From Diplonema japonicum (lineage: Eukaryota; Euglenozoa; Diplonemea; Diplonemida; Diplonemidae), in the NCBI GenBank assembly GCA_964019335.1, contig OZ025667.1, positions 480,501 through 544,500 of the forward strand: a DNA stretch of 64,000 bases. Direction: 5' to 3'. The stretch's first letter is position 1. The number at the start of each line of letters is the position of its first letter. A model generated the notes under the pieces. It had not been told where the DNA came from, did not search any database, and saw only the letters and a program-made list of their open reading frames with translations. The translations under genes and the position numbers were made by a program. Positions 51,146 through 62,263 of this stretch are shown one piece after another.

Positions 51146-52456
51146 ATGTGGGTTTTGTATGGGGTAGCCTTGTGTGCCTTGTGTGTATATGGCGCGACAG
51201 AAATCCCAACCACGTACCATGCTGAGGTTGAACTGTTAGATCTGACCACGAAAGAAGTAGTGGCATGGTCGGAGTGGAAAGGCCCTGGCAGTGTGGTAAG
51301 AGTATTTGAGGAATATACTGAAATGTTCGAACTCACATCAAAAGAAGAAAGGAAGAGGAAACCCGGAAGACGTCTTGTTCAATGGGGGGGGTCGAAAAAC
51401 TGTGTAGAAGACCTCGAAGCAACAGGCCTGCTCCTCCATGACTTGTTCAAAGGTATCGTAATGGGGGGTACCCGCTACACGGGGGAGCTCACAAGAAGCA
51501 TCCGTAGCGATCGGTACAATTTTGGTGAAGATTGTGACAAGTACTCCCCTCCTGGTGTGCAGTGTCACTCGCTTATCGTCAACATAAAGACATCCACGAC
51601 GTACCCGCTCAGGGTGGAGTTTCGCGGGACAAACCACCACACCCCTACACCATCAACCCTCCACTACATATACCATATTGCTGCCTTCGACCCAAGCAGC
51701 TCATCTCCGGAGGAATACAAGATGTTCTGCGTGCCTGATGTACTGCAGCCGCCTTACTACAACCAGCACAGCACCCTTATGGAATGGACGTCCGATGAGG
51801 GTGTGCGGTATATACAGGAGACGTCAACGGGGGATATTTCCGGTCGTGACACGCAGCTCACAAGCAGTAAAATTGTTGACAGTGATGTTACTTTCATTAG
51901 GGACGGGCTTATGGGGGTTGTCTACAAGGTGGAAGCAGAGGGTACATGCGAGGTCGTCGGGAAGATGGAGTTCTTGTTGAACGACGTTGTGCGCTTGTTT
52001 AAGGGCACCGTGCCTCATGTGGCGAACGGCCTGAACGTGTGGTCCGTGAACGGATCCTTTTCAGAAATGCACATGGTCACCCTGCCGCCCACCACAGATC
52101 GGGACGCTATGCTGTTGAATATTTCTTTCCGCTTTAAAGGCGAATCCATGACCGCCGAGTGGTACGGGGTTCCTATTAAAGCCAACTACCACACATTCAT
52201 CCCTGTGTACACCGACCTTAACCCAGCACACACTGAGGTGACTGTTCCCGTGTCCTGCTCTGCCACGGCGCAAAATCTCAGCTCCCGTATATCTCACTCT
52301 TGTTTCAAGTCCTGCTGTGCTTCCCGCGGTTGGGAAGAGGAAAAGGAAGCAGGTTGTTTCTCCTCCGCTAGCTTCGTGGCGTACATCACCAGTTCTCTTG
52401 CCCTCGGCGGCGTTGCCGCTTTCCTTGTGTCATACTTTGCCCGGAAGCGGATATAA
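51146..52456 (+). CDS. Type I membrane glycoprotein, unknown function
   Basis: The 436-residue protein has a signal peptide (MWVLYGVALCALCVYGATEI), a luminal/extracellular region of about 375 residues with paired Cys and several N-glycosylation sequons (NGSF, NISF), one C-terminal TM (VAYITSSLALGGVAAFLVSYF) and a tiny basic tail (ARKRI). The ectodomain has a run of beta-strand-like segments including TGELTRSIRSDRYNFGEDC and MFCVPDVLQPPYYNQHSTLMEW, faintly recalling LolA/ependymin-like lipid-binding folds; this is weak. The Cys-rich stalk (SCFKSCCASRGWEEEKEAGC) before the TM is unusual. Confidence 0.8.
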   Translation: MWVLYGVALCALCVYGATEIPTTYHAEVELLDLTTKEVVAWSEWKGPGSVVRVFEEYTEMFELTSKEERKRKPGRRLVQWGGSKNCVEDLEATGLLLHDLFKGIVMGGTRYTGELTRSIRSDRYNFGEDCDKYSPPGVQCHSLIVNIKTSTTYPLRVEFRGTNHHTPTPSTLHYIYHIAAFDPSSSSPEEYKMFCVPDVLQPPYYNQHSTLMEWTSDEGVRYIQETSTGDISGRDTQLTSSKIVDSDVTFIRDGLMGVVYKVEAEGTCEVVGKMEFLLNDVVRLFKGTVPHVANGLNVWSVNGSFSEMHMVTLPPTTDRDAMLLNISFRFKGESMTAEWYGVPIKANYHTFIPVYTDLNPAHTEVTVPVSCSATAQNLSSRISHSCFKSCCASRGWEEEKEAGCFSSASFVAYITSSLALGGVAAFLVSYFARKRI

Positions 52457-52533
52457 AGAAGAAAAAGATAAGAACAAAAAAATATTACAAAAACTATTTA
52501 TTTGTAGTTACTCCACCGTACCCATCACAGGCC

Positions 52534-54142
52534 ATGGCGGGGCTGACGCCTGTCGTGTTCGATGTGGGAAGGCCAGCCCACGACATGGAGAGGAGGGAGT
52601 CGTTGCTGGCGAAGGGCTACGTCTCGAGCAGCATCCGGCTACTGCAGGAACAGTTACAGGTGTGTGCAAAAAAAAAAAAAAAAGAGGGGGACATTTTTTT
52701 AACTACCAAACAGTACCAGCCTGGGTTTGTACCAAACTCGGAAAAGGCCTACGAAACAGGCTCCAACGGCTCCCTATCCCCGCCGCCCTCACCTGGAACA
52801 GCACCAACACCTACCCCCAGACCGCCGCAGCTGGATGTTCGTAAAAAACAACTTGCGATCCAACTAGGCAGCGAATTCGCCAAACGGCAGGAAGGTATCT
52901 ATAACAGCACATCACACACACACACACACCACAGCTAGCGTGAAGGCGCACTTGAGCGCGTGGCGTGCACGCCCCCTCAAGGAGGATGCCTACAACTTCA
53001 AAGAGCAGGTTGGTGAAATCACCCATGTTAGCCAGCATGTGAACTCCGCCTCTGCGTGGCTCAGAGAGACAAACACGACGGAGAAGATCACAGCTGCGCT
53101 GCCGAAGATGATCATCGCCATCCTAGCTACGAAGGGGTGGAAGGAAGTGGTGGAGGAGAAATGGTGCGAAGTAACCGAAGACGAGGTGGAGGAGCTGCTG
53201 GAGCACATCAGGAGCGTCGTGTCGCTCGACGCATGGGACAGCACACGGGTGTTGGGGCTGGGGCAGCGCGAGGTGCTGGGGAATAGTTTCAACAAAATAG
53301 TGCAAGCGGACTGCAGCAACATAAAGGCATCGCCCAGCAACACGTGCAAGTGTCTGCTGGCCTTGTGCAAGGCGAACATCACAACACTCCAGACAGTAGG
53401 GAGCGTCATAGAGAAGCAGAGCATTGTGTACGCAAACATGATGCGTTCAGCGAAGGACACACTACTTGTCCCGCCGCCCTCCCCCTCGTGTAGGACTGCA
53501 CCGTATCCCATGAAGGGCGACCTACGGGGCGAGCTGGCGGGGCTACAAAGAAAACCAGGGAAGGTGGGCCTCGTAAGGAGAAAACAGTTAGAAGTTCTAC
53601 TAGAAGACGCGCAAAAAAGACAAAGCGCGGAAGTGATGTATCATAAGAAAATAGAAGGCACACGACCACTTCAGGAATTCCACAAAAGCAACGGGATCAA
53701 GCTTGGGATGACACCTTTGCACGTACCGTGTGTGGCGTCGCCGACATGCTTCCTGATGGACACGTTGAACAGTGATGTTTCAATGTGCAGCATGTCAGTA
53801 GACGAGGGTGATGAACCACGGGACGTGGGGATGGATGGTGAAGCGGAATCGTCGCACGCATCACAGCCACCAGCGAACGTTGGTACGCCTTGCTTGGCTT
53901 CTCTTATGTTGTCGCTGAAACTGACGCAGTACACCTTCGATTTGAAGAAGGCGGGGTACGACCTTCCCACGGACCTGCAGGGCATCAGCAAAAATGAACT
54001 TCTCTCCATCGGCTTCTTGCCAGGACACGCGCAGCGGCTTCTCAATGCAGTCAGCTCGCTTCCCCCGCAGCCCCCTCTTCCCATATCTATGCCCATGGCA
54101 TGGTCCGATTCACCTACTTTACGTTCCCTTATCGATAGCTGA
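52534..54142 (+). CDS. SAM-domain protein, three exons
   Basis: Introns 52660-52713 and 52895-52934 give a 504-residue protein starting two bases after CATCACAGGCC-type acceptor sequence. The N terminus (VVFDVGRPAHDMERRESLL) precedes a Pro-rich linker and a long helical region (about 105-340: WLRETNTTEKITAALPKMII, EEVEELLEHIRSVVSLDAW). The C-terminal 60 residues form a SAM-like domain: LKLTQYTFDLKKAGYDLPTD, then ISKNELLSIGFLPGHAQRLLNAV. SAM domains mediate oligomerisation or RNA binding. Helical segments before it resemble vinculin/talin-like bundles but no family is assigned. Confidence 0.75.
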
Positions 54143-55317
54143 CAGCTTTAACACACCCTGTGTTCGCGTGTACCTTGGCTGCCACGTGTAGTATGAGTGA
54201 AGGAGATACAAAAAAAAAAAGAAGAAAAAAAAAACTCCCGGGAGTGGGGGGAGTGGGTTCTGTCTACTGCAAACAATGAAAAAGTTACGGACAAACTGTC
54301 AAATGTCTCTGAGTTCCCCCCCCCCCCCCCCCCCCCGGTGTTTTTGGGGAGTATGTCAGTCGACTGAATTATATTCACTTTACAGCATTTTTAAAGGGGG
54401 GTATGTGTTTTTCTACCAACCAAGGAAAAAATGGCATACAAAGAACAAAGAAGAAAACAAAGTTCTGAGGAGGAGAAAAAAAAGATGTCCTAGGGGGAAA
54501 ATAGAAATCCGTGGTGTGTTGGAGAAGGAGGGCATTTAAAAAGAAAAAAAAAGAAAAAAACAAAACAAAACAAAAAGAGACGAATAGGGAAGACAAAAAA
54601 GAAGAAGAAAAAAAGTCTTTCTGAAAACTTCTGAAAAAAATATTCCCACTCATCCCTTATTTTCTTTTCTTCTTTCCCCATTCCGTGTACTGTCGCTCTC
54701 AATTAGCTTTTTTTTTTTTTTTTTTTTGGGAGACAATAATGGGCGCCAACACTGGCCTCCTTTATCTCTTAAAAATATATATTTTTTTGGAGACTAAATC
54801 TTCTGTTCTTGGCGTATGCTACCAATGGCGTTCCCTTCGCTTCTATTTGTTATGGCCCCTATCCCCTTGTGCTCTTCCATAAAGAAGAGGGAGAAAGAAA
54901 AAGAAACGGGGAAAAAAAAAAAAAAAAAAAAAAATCACCCGCATCCACCCACCTAAGTCCGTTACTGTTTCATTGAATCCCCACCACCACCTCACCCACT
55001 GAGCAGGTTGCAAAAGTCCCTGTGGTTGCCACGCTGGCACTTTTCGGGAATCCTTTAAGATGGCCCGGTTGATCCATTTGGTCACCTTGAGATTTTCTCC
55101 CATGGAGCTCATGTGCTTACAAGGATTTGCATAATAATATTTAAAAAAAAAAAACACACACTTTCACGGCTTCGCCCTCCCTGCTATTCTTAACCAACCC
55201 CCCCCCCCCCCTTTCTGAAATTATGTTCTTTCCCTTTTTCGTTGAATCCTTTGTTCTTTTATTCATATCGTCCAAGGACCCAGCTCACTGAAAGGTAACA
55301 TTTAAACGGAGAGGAAG
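54143..55317. other. Gene-free spacer
   Basis: Homopolymers dominate: C run 54317-54338, A-rich block 54540-54615, T run 54706-54727, A run 54914-54934, C run 55198-55211. The stretch 54960-55140 is of normal complexity but gives no convincing open frame or RNA gene. Confidence 0.55.
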
Positions 55318-55887
55318 ATGCCTAGTGACGCAGACAAGGGCGTATCCCCCAACGATGAGTGCGGGTGTGATTATGAGGAGTTGGGGTACAGCTGGGTGCA
55401 GGGCGAGAGCGATGTGACAGTGACAATCCCCGTCCCTAAGGGGACGAAGGGGAAGTTCGTGGAGGTGGTCTTCGGGGTTTCAAAGTTGAAGGCAGGACTG
55501 AAAGGGAAGCCGGCAGTGGTGGAAGGCGATCTGTACTCGTCTGTAAAACAAGAAGACTGCTTGTGGAGCATTGTCGACGGGGACAAGCTGGTCCTGAGTT
55601 TGGAAAAGGCCAACATCAAGCACGAAGAGTGGTGGGACTGTGTTGTGAAGGGCCACCCTACCATCGATATGAAAAAACTCAAACCGCCTCCAAAACAGCT
55701 TCAAACCCTCGACGACGGTGCCCAAGCCACCATCGAAAAGATGATGTACGACCAGCAGCAGAAGCAGATGGGCAAACCCACTTCCGATGAACAGAAAGTC
55801 CAGGAAGCCATGGAAAAATTCAAAGAACAATTCCCCGGCCAACCCCTGCCCGACCTTTCCAACGTGAAATTCAGTGGCGGCCAATAG
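55318..55887 (+). CDS. NudC-family CS-domain co-chaperone
   Basis: A 189-residue protein. Residues about 18-120 form a CS (p23-like) domain: YSWVQGESDVTVTIPVPKGT, DLYSSVKQEDCLWSIVDGDKL, SLEKANIKHEEWWDCVVKGHPTID. The C terminus carries the NudC signature MMYDQQQKQMGKPTSDEQKVQEAMEKF ending near NVKFSGG. NudC proteins assist Hsp90 and stabilise dynein/dynactin components; in protists they act in division and motility. The animal N-terminal extension is missing, so this is a short form like NUDC of many protists. Confident by motif order. Confidence 0.93.
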   Translation: MPSDADKGVSPNDECGCDYEELGYSWVQGESDVTVTIPVPKGTKGKFVEVVFGVSKLKAGLKGKPAVVEGDLYSSVKQEDCLWSIVDGDKLVLSLEKANIKHEEWWDCVVKGHPTIDMKKLKPPPKQLQTLDDGAQATIEKMMYDQQQKQMGKPTSDEQKVQEAMEKFKEQFPGQPLPDLSNVKFSGGQ

Positions 55888-56085
55888 CAGGATAGCAAAA
55901 AGAAAATGACACAAAGCAAAAAAAAAAGGGGGGGGAGTGTTGGTGCTGTGCGATAGATTTTATTGGTTTAAACTTGGGGTCGTGGGTTAAGTTTTCTTTT
56001 CCCTTTCCTCTCCCTTTTCTTTTCCTCTTTCTATGTTTGTACCCTTCACAGGTGGGCTCTTTGGGTGGCAGGGGCATCCAGAGGA
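55888..56085. other. Spacer and leader of the tandem cyclase gene
   Basis: Contains a G run (55929-55935), a pyrimidine tract (55991-56035) and the acceptor TTTGTACCCTTCACAG, ending at 56051, which supports starting the next gene at 56086 instead of at an upstream GTG. Confidence 0.6.
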
Positions 56086-59000
56086 ATGGCGATTCCAACA
56101 TCCCCCCAGGGTAAGAGGGATTCCAGCAGCAAAGCTGCAAAAAGCCGGCACAGGTCGATCAAAGGACTGACCGCCGACGAAGAGGACCGGCTGTCGCTGC
56201 TGGACAAGAGTATTGAAGAGCTGCGAGTAACGATGACGAAAAGCATGAACGGTGAGAAGAAAGGAACCGAGAACTCAGTGAGCAACGGTGTCGCGTTAGA
56301 AGGGTCGCCTGAAGAGAGCGAAGAAGAGGTGCCCATCCCCGAGTCCCTTCAGGCCCTTATGGAAGCTGAGAAGCTGAAGGAAAAAAACTTAAAACCGAAA
56401 GAAACACCTGTTAAGGAATCACCTGCAACCGAGGCGGCCAATGGAAAGGTAACGCCTCCCTTCGACCCGACACCTCAGTCAAAGCCGGCCACACCCTCCC
56501 AGTCTCCTAGCAAGCCTGTACCCTCGCCTCCCCCTTCAGCACCACCCTCACGGCGCCACTCCTCGAAGACCATTGAAGATAAAGAGAACTTATGGATGGA
56601 GCTCCTCCGACGAAAGGACGAGCAGCTCACCCTTGTCCTGAAAAGGGAGAAGGTTGCTGTTGAACGCATGCGGAGCAGGGTACGCGACCTGGAGGCAAAG
56701 CTGAACGGCCCCATAGACGCCAGTGACAGAGAGGACTGGGCAATGAACATGAAGCGCGAGCAAGACGAGAAACTCAGGGATCTGCAAGATGCCCAGACAC
56801 GGTATGAGTGTTGCTGCACATCTCACGCAAACAGGCTCATCAACGAGTTCAAAAATGTGAAAGATCCCGTGACAGGGGGCGACCCCACATTGGAGATGCA
56901 AATGTTCGTTGCAAGCAATGCCACGGTATACACACACACACACACACACACACACAACACACACGCAGGAAGACAAAAGAGGTGATGCGGACACCGCGCC
57001 CACAGGGGAGGTCACACTGGTGTTCACTGACGTGCAGAGCAGTACCTATCTGTGGGATCAGGCCACGGCAGAGATGATGAGCTCTCTTCAGATGCACAAT
57101 GCACTGATGCGCGAGCTCATCGCCAAGAACGACGGGTACGAGGTGAAGACGGAAGGTGATGCATTCATGGTGGCGTTCAACGAACCAGAAAACGCAGTGC
57201 GGTGGGCACTGGACGTGCAGGTGAAACTACTTGAGGAGCCGTGGCCAGGAAAAATCCTTGCGATGGACGATGCCAGTACCCTCGTGACACCAGCGGGGGT
57301 CAAGCTGTGGAATGGTCTCAGGGTTCGGGTCGGAATCCATACGGGAGAGCCCTCTTGCATCCCCGACATCCTGACGGGCAGGATGGACTACTTCGGCCCC
57401 ATGGTGAACACAGGTGCCCGTGTGGCGGGGTGTGCCAGGGGTGGAGAAATTGTGTGCTCTGCTGAAGTGTTCAACAGAACGAAGCACTTAAAGAATCAGT
57501 ATAAGATGGGCATCATCCCGCTGGGCGAGAAGAAGTTCAAGGGCGTGACGCAGGCTGTTGACTGCCACAGGCTAGTGCCCGACGCGCTGCAGAACAGAAT
57601 CTTCGTCGAGCCGAAGCCAGCAGCCCCTGCAAAACTAGGGGATAGCACGAAGACTGAAAAGGGGGTAAGCACAACCTTCCTTCAATGGGTGGTTAGAGAA
57701 GAGCAAAAGAGGGATGAGTCGCCCCCTGAGGGCGTGCTGTCACTGGTGTTCACCGATGTGCAGTCTTCAACTCACCTGTGGGACACAATGGAGAAGGAGA
57801 TGTGGACTGCTCTCAACAAGCACAACCAGCTGATGAGGCGGCTCATTGCCCATCACAACGGGTACGAGGTGAAAACGGAGGGGGACGCCTTCATGGTGGC
57901 ATTTAAAAAGCCTGCTGACGCCATTGGGTTTGTGGCAGAGGCACAGATACGACTCCTAACGGTGGAGTGGCCGGTGAAGCTGTTGCTGAACAGCGCGGCG
58001 TGTGAGGAAAAGGACCCGCAAGGCAACGTGGTGTGGAACGGGCTGAGGGTGCGGTGTGGGGTACACGTGGGGAGACCTGAGTCTGCAAGAGACCCTGTAA
58101 CAAAAAGAATGGACTACTTTGGGCCGATGGTGAATCTTGCTGCGCGTGTCGGCGGGTGCGCCAATGGCGGTGAGATAGTGATCTCAAAGCCCGTGTACGA
58201 CGAAGTGCATCGGTCGGGGCTGCTGCAGAAACTGCAGCTTGACATCACCTCGCTAGGCGACAAGCAGTTCAAGGGGGTCACCGCCTCTGTGGGTTGTTAT
58301 CGAATCATGCCACGGAGCCTCGCGGGGAGGAAGTTCCCACCAAGCCCACCACCTCCCTCCGCCGCCATCGCCGCTATCACTGCCACCAGGGTCCAGGAGA
58401 CACCACCGGTAGGCGCCGCCATGGACCCCAACTGTGTCGCCATCCCGAAGGAAGACTTGCAAGCTATGCACGAAGCTTGGCTTGAGTTCGCTGAGATTAT
58501 GGACAAGCTCAGGTATGTCAATAATGTTGTCAGCAACATGCACACAGCGACGGGAAGGCACGGCATTACAAAGAGGAAAAGGAGCGCAAGGAGGTCTTGC
58601 AGGGCAGGCGCATGTCGCAGAAGTCAACAGAATCGGTATGCAGTGCGAAGGCAAAAGACACACCACACCACACACCACACAGCCTAAGCCGCATAAGAAA
58701 CCTCCGATCAAAGACAGACGGCACAGTTTGTACCAAGGAAGGCGGAAGAGCGTGGTGATGGCTTCACCAGCGATCACCGTGGATGTGAAGGAGAAAAGAG
58801 AAGTGGACGATGAGGACTGCAGGGCGATGACTAAGGATTTCGAGAATCTTTCCGCGTTTATGAATTCGCAACCCGAGCAACAGGTGAAGAAGATATTCTG
58901 CCAAGAGAGAGACGTGAAGTATGTGGTAGCGTTTGGCAGCACTGTGGAGGTGACGACGGTACGGCGGCGGCCGAGGCAGTCGAGCAAAGAGAAGATTGAC

Positions 59001-59507
59001 TTGGAGTCACCGAAGGGGGCTGCAAAGCAATCACCAGGATCCACACCATCTGTGGATGACACACCGCAGTCGGCAGTCTCATCAACACCTGCAGGGCAGA
59101 GCACTCCGATGGCAGACCCGGTCCCACTGGCAGCTAGACCGCCTTTGTACAACATGAACGGGGCATCTCCGAGAAACAGACGCGAATCTGGGCCCGACGA
59201 CTTACCGCTTCCTGCAAGGGACATTTCGCCTGCCCGAGAAGTCCCCATGCGTCAGGCTCCAAGCACCAGCGAGTCGTGGGGCACACATAAATATACTAAA
59301 CGTGACAGCAGGGGGGAAATCGACCCTAAATATGTCATGGATGGAGTGCACTCTCCACGTCCGCCAGGCGACCAAAACATAGCTGATATCATCAATAAGA
59401 GGTCCGGCTCTGCAGCAACGCGGCGAGCGAAGTCTCTTCCGCATCGTGCAAGAGCTTCTTCAGGACAGGCAAGGACACATATTTCACAGCTACTCCCATC
59501 TATTTAG
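56086..59507 (+). CDS. Soluble adenylyl cyclase with two class III catalytic domains, five exons
   Basis: Introns 56802-56834, 56926-56968, 58513-58547 and 58636-58682 yield 1087 residues. An N-terminal Ser/Pro-rich and coiled-coil region (to about 260) precedes two complete cyclase domains (about 283-480 and 523-720). Each has both metal Asp (FTDVQSST, TEGDAFMVAF), the Asn/Arg transition-state pair (VNTGARV; VNLAARV) and the adenine-selecting Lys and Asp (YEVKTEGD; RMDYFGPM), so ATP is the likely substrate. The two domains could pair in cis and form two active sites. No membrane span or BLUF domain is seen. The C-terminal third is Ser/Pro-rich and basic. Both downstream introns are needed: without them the frame would stop near 58685. 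Confidence 0.9.
56926..56968 (+). repeat. (CA)n tract filling intron 2 of the cyclase gene
   Basis: The 43-base intron is GTATA, about 14 CA units, then ACACGCAG. It has no pyrimidine run before the acceptor; splicing it out joins ACG to GAA in frame. Confidence 0.85.
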
Positions 59508-60188
59508 AAAGAATGAAAAAAAAAAAAAAAAAAAAAAAAAGAAAAATGGTAAAATGGGAAAAAAGTTTTTTTTTTCTCTTTTTTTTTTTCTTCTTCTTTT
59601 GTATTCCCCGTCTCCCTGTCTTTTCTTGCGTTATGTTTCGGTTTTTTCGTCTTTTTGTAGTAAGGTAGTGGGTATGGGAAGGGGGGTGGTCTTACCTTTT
59701 TTTTTTTTATTCCCGTGAGGGGGAAGAGTGAGAATGAAGAATTTATTTTTTTCCTTTTTTTTTCCCTCCCTTTTAGTGTTAAGTGACAATTTGATTTTTT
59801 TTCTCTCTTTTTTTTGTCAGTGCCCCCCCTTTTTTTTTGTACGAACGCTGCCCTTTCTTCTTTATCACAGTATGCAAAAAAACAAAACAAAAAACAAATC
59901 GCTGGACACTTCTACTAAGAAAAAAAGAAAAAAAAAAACTATTCATTGACTGCACGGGAAGGGTTTTCTTCTTTTTCTTTTTTTTTTTCGCGTATCTTTT
60001 TTATAGGGCTGAAAAGTACTAGTTGCGAAAAAAAAAATTATATCCCGCCCTTTTCCTTTCTTCCTTTTTTTTTAAAGTTTTCAATCGGGGGGAACTTTGG
60101 TGGGAGAAAAAAAGAAAAGAAAAAAAACCTTCCTTCCCTCTGCCTTCTTTTTTTTTTGTTGATCTGAGAAGATCGATTGTTTGCTTCC

Positions 60189-60219
<31 letters not shown>

Positions 60220-61286
60220 TGTACAACTAATTTTCCTTTTTTTTTTTTTTTTTTTTTCTCTTTTGGGTTTTTCGTCCGCCACGCCCAGTAGACTGCCTTT
60301 TATATCTGGCTCCCTTACACCCTTCCTCCCCTTGGTCATATCGATCATATGCAGGTTTTTTCTTTTTTTTTTTTCCTTTTTTTTTTGTAACGTATGACTT
60401 ATGGCAGATCAGAAGAAGGACAAAAACAAAAAAAGAAAGACACATGCTGGGGGGGGGGGGGGGGGAGAAAGAACAAGAAAAAAATACCGAGAATTCTTTT
60501 TGCTTATCTGCCACTTTCAACCTTTGCGTCTTCTGCCTTGATTTTTTTTTTGAAGAAGGGCGGCCCTCCAGGAGGGTTTGTCCCGCACTTTGAGTCCCCC
60601 CCCACCCCTTTCCAATAGAAAGCAAAATTCTTGTGAGCCTACAAGTCCGGTCTTTCAATAATTTCGTATCCCCCCCCCCCCCCTTCTTCGTATATGTACT
60701 ATTATATTTTCCCCTTCTATTGGGTGGGACTGTTGCCAACATTCACCACCGGAAGGAGGCCGGGGGGTGAGGTTTTTTTTTTTCCCCCTCCTCTCCTTCT
60801 TCTATTTAAACAGAAGAGGGCAAAAAAAAAAAGCGGGGAGGGGACAAGTATCTTCACAATTTTAACCCTTTTTCGTCTTCAAAATGATGTGGGGGAGGGA
60901 TAAGAGCCAAAAACCTTACCTACCTTGACCTGCTGTGGTCCTAAAGAAAAATATTTGTCTCAACCCTTGCCCCTCCTCCTGAAACCTTACGTGTTATATT
61001 TTTTTTTCTTCTTCTATATCTTTCTGATCTCTGGGTTTTGCTCCGGAAGAGGGATGGCAGGGGGGGCGGGGGGGTATCTTATACACACAAAAAAAAAGGG
61101 GGGGAACAAAAAAAGAATGAGAAATGCTCAAAAAAGTTTTACCATCTTCTCCTCCCCCACGCTTTACCCCCTCCCCCCCCCTTCCATTCAGCTTTTTTGC
61201 AGCTGAGATGCATATTGTATTTGAAATAAAACAACAACAAGAAAAAACCAAAAGAAAAAGAAAAAAAAAGCGAGGAAGACAAAAGA
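59508..61286. other. 1.8 kb gene-free spacer
   Basis: The most homopolymer-dense spacer of the window, with A runs at 59516-59540 and 60192-60217, a T run at 60237-60257, and G and C runs near 60450 and 60671. Open frames here are repeat-coded. No gene or RNA is supported. Confidence 0.6.
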
Positions 61287-62154
61287 ATGGATAAATTCTT
61301 CACGCGGTCACAGCCTGTAACCGGCGAGATTTTACAAAAATTAGCAGTGAATAAGTATGATTCCCCCCCCCCCCTTTTTTTTCTTTCCAAAAAAGAAAAA
61401 AAAACCAGAAAACCATGGAAAGAATATCTCCGAGAGGCGAAGGGTGGTGCAGAAGGCCAACTAGGCGCGTACAGCCACTCCTTCATGCGGCCAGATTTCA
61501 ATGCCAGAGAAGAAAATAAGTTCGATAAGTACCAAAAGGGATGGCGGGAAACGGGGCTGACGGATAGCAATGGATGGAGGGTCTATAAGGATGCCCTTCC
61601 CGCCCATTTTGAATTGCACCCAAAGGACCCTATTGCGGGTAAGGACTGGATGAAATTGCATGAAAAAAATCCTGCTTACCTTTCAAAGTTCATGAACGCC
61701 CAGGGGATGCCTTTCTCTTCCCGCTACAGTGGGCTCAAGGCAGGTGCTCACTCCCAGCTTCTTGTATCGGTGGAGCGCGCACGGCATCTCGGTCTCCTCC
61801 CCGTTTGGGGGAACCCTTACTACCACCGGAATGAGAAAAACAAACCCACCCCACGTGTCTCCAACACCACCCGTGACCATGTTGAGGCGTACCGCTCGCA
61901 GTGGATTGAAAACGAGAGAATAAAAAAGCACTTCAGCGAGCTGAAGAAAATGACCAACGAAATTAAACGCGCCAGGAGATCAGGACAGGTACTACTATTT
62001 AAAAAAAGAAAAAGAAAAAAAAAAAATGTAACAGGGTGTCGAGGTAATGGGGAACCTGCCGCACTTCCCACGGGTTGTGAACCGACGTGAGGCCTACGAC
62101 CACAAGAGATTCCACTACGCGGTGAGCCATGTGAACCCCTTGGACTGTGTTTAG
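61287..62154 (+). CDS. Conserved-looking basic protein, unknown function, three exons
   Basis: Introns 61355-61408 and 61989-62034 give a 255-residue protein; the first joins VNK to KPWKEYL, removing a Pro/Phe/Lys run, and the last exon ends at TAG 62152. The protein is Trp/Tyr/His-rich and basic (AYSHSFMRPDFNAREENKF, GWRVYKDALPAHFELHPKDP, NPYYHRNEKNKP) with a helical end (IENERIKKHFSELKKMTNEI). The composition would suit a mitoribosomal or other organellar RNP protein, but I recognise no family and no clear presequence. Confidence 0.7.
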
Positions 62155-62263
62155 GCTGCAGTGTTTTTCTTTTTTTTACTTTTCTTTGGAAGAGGAGTGT
62201 TGTTTTGTTATTACTTTCTCTGTTTATTTTCTTCTTCATAAGTAACCCCACTGTCACAGTGCA

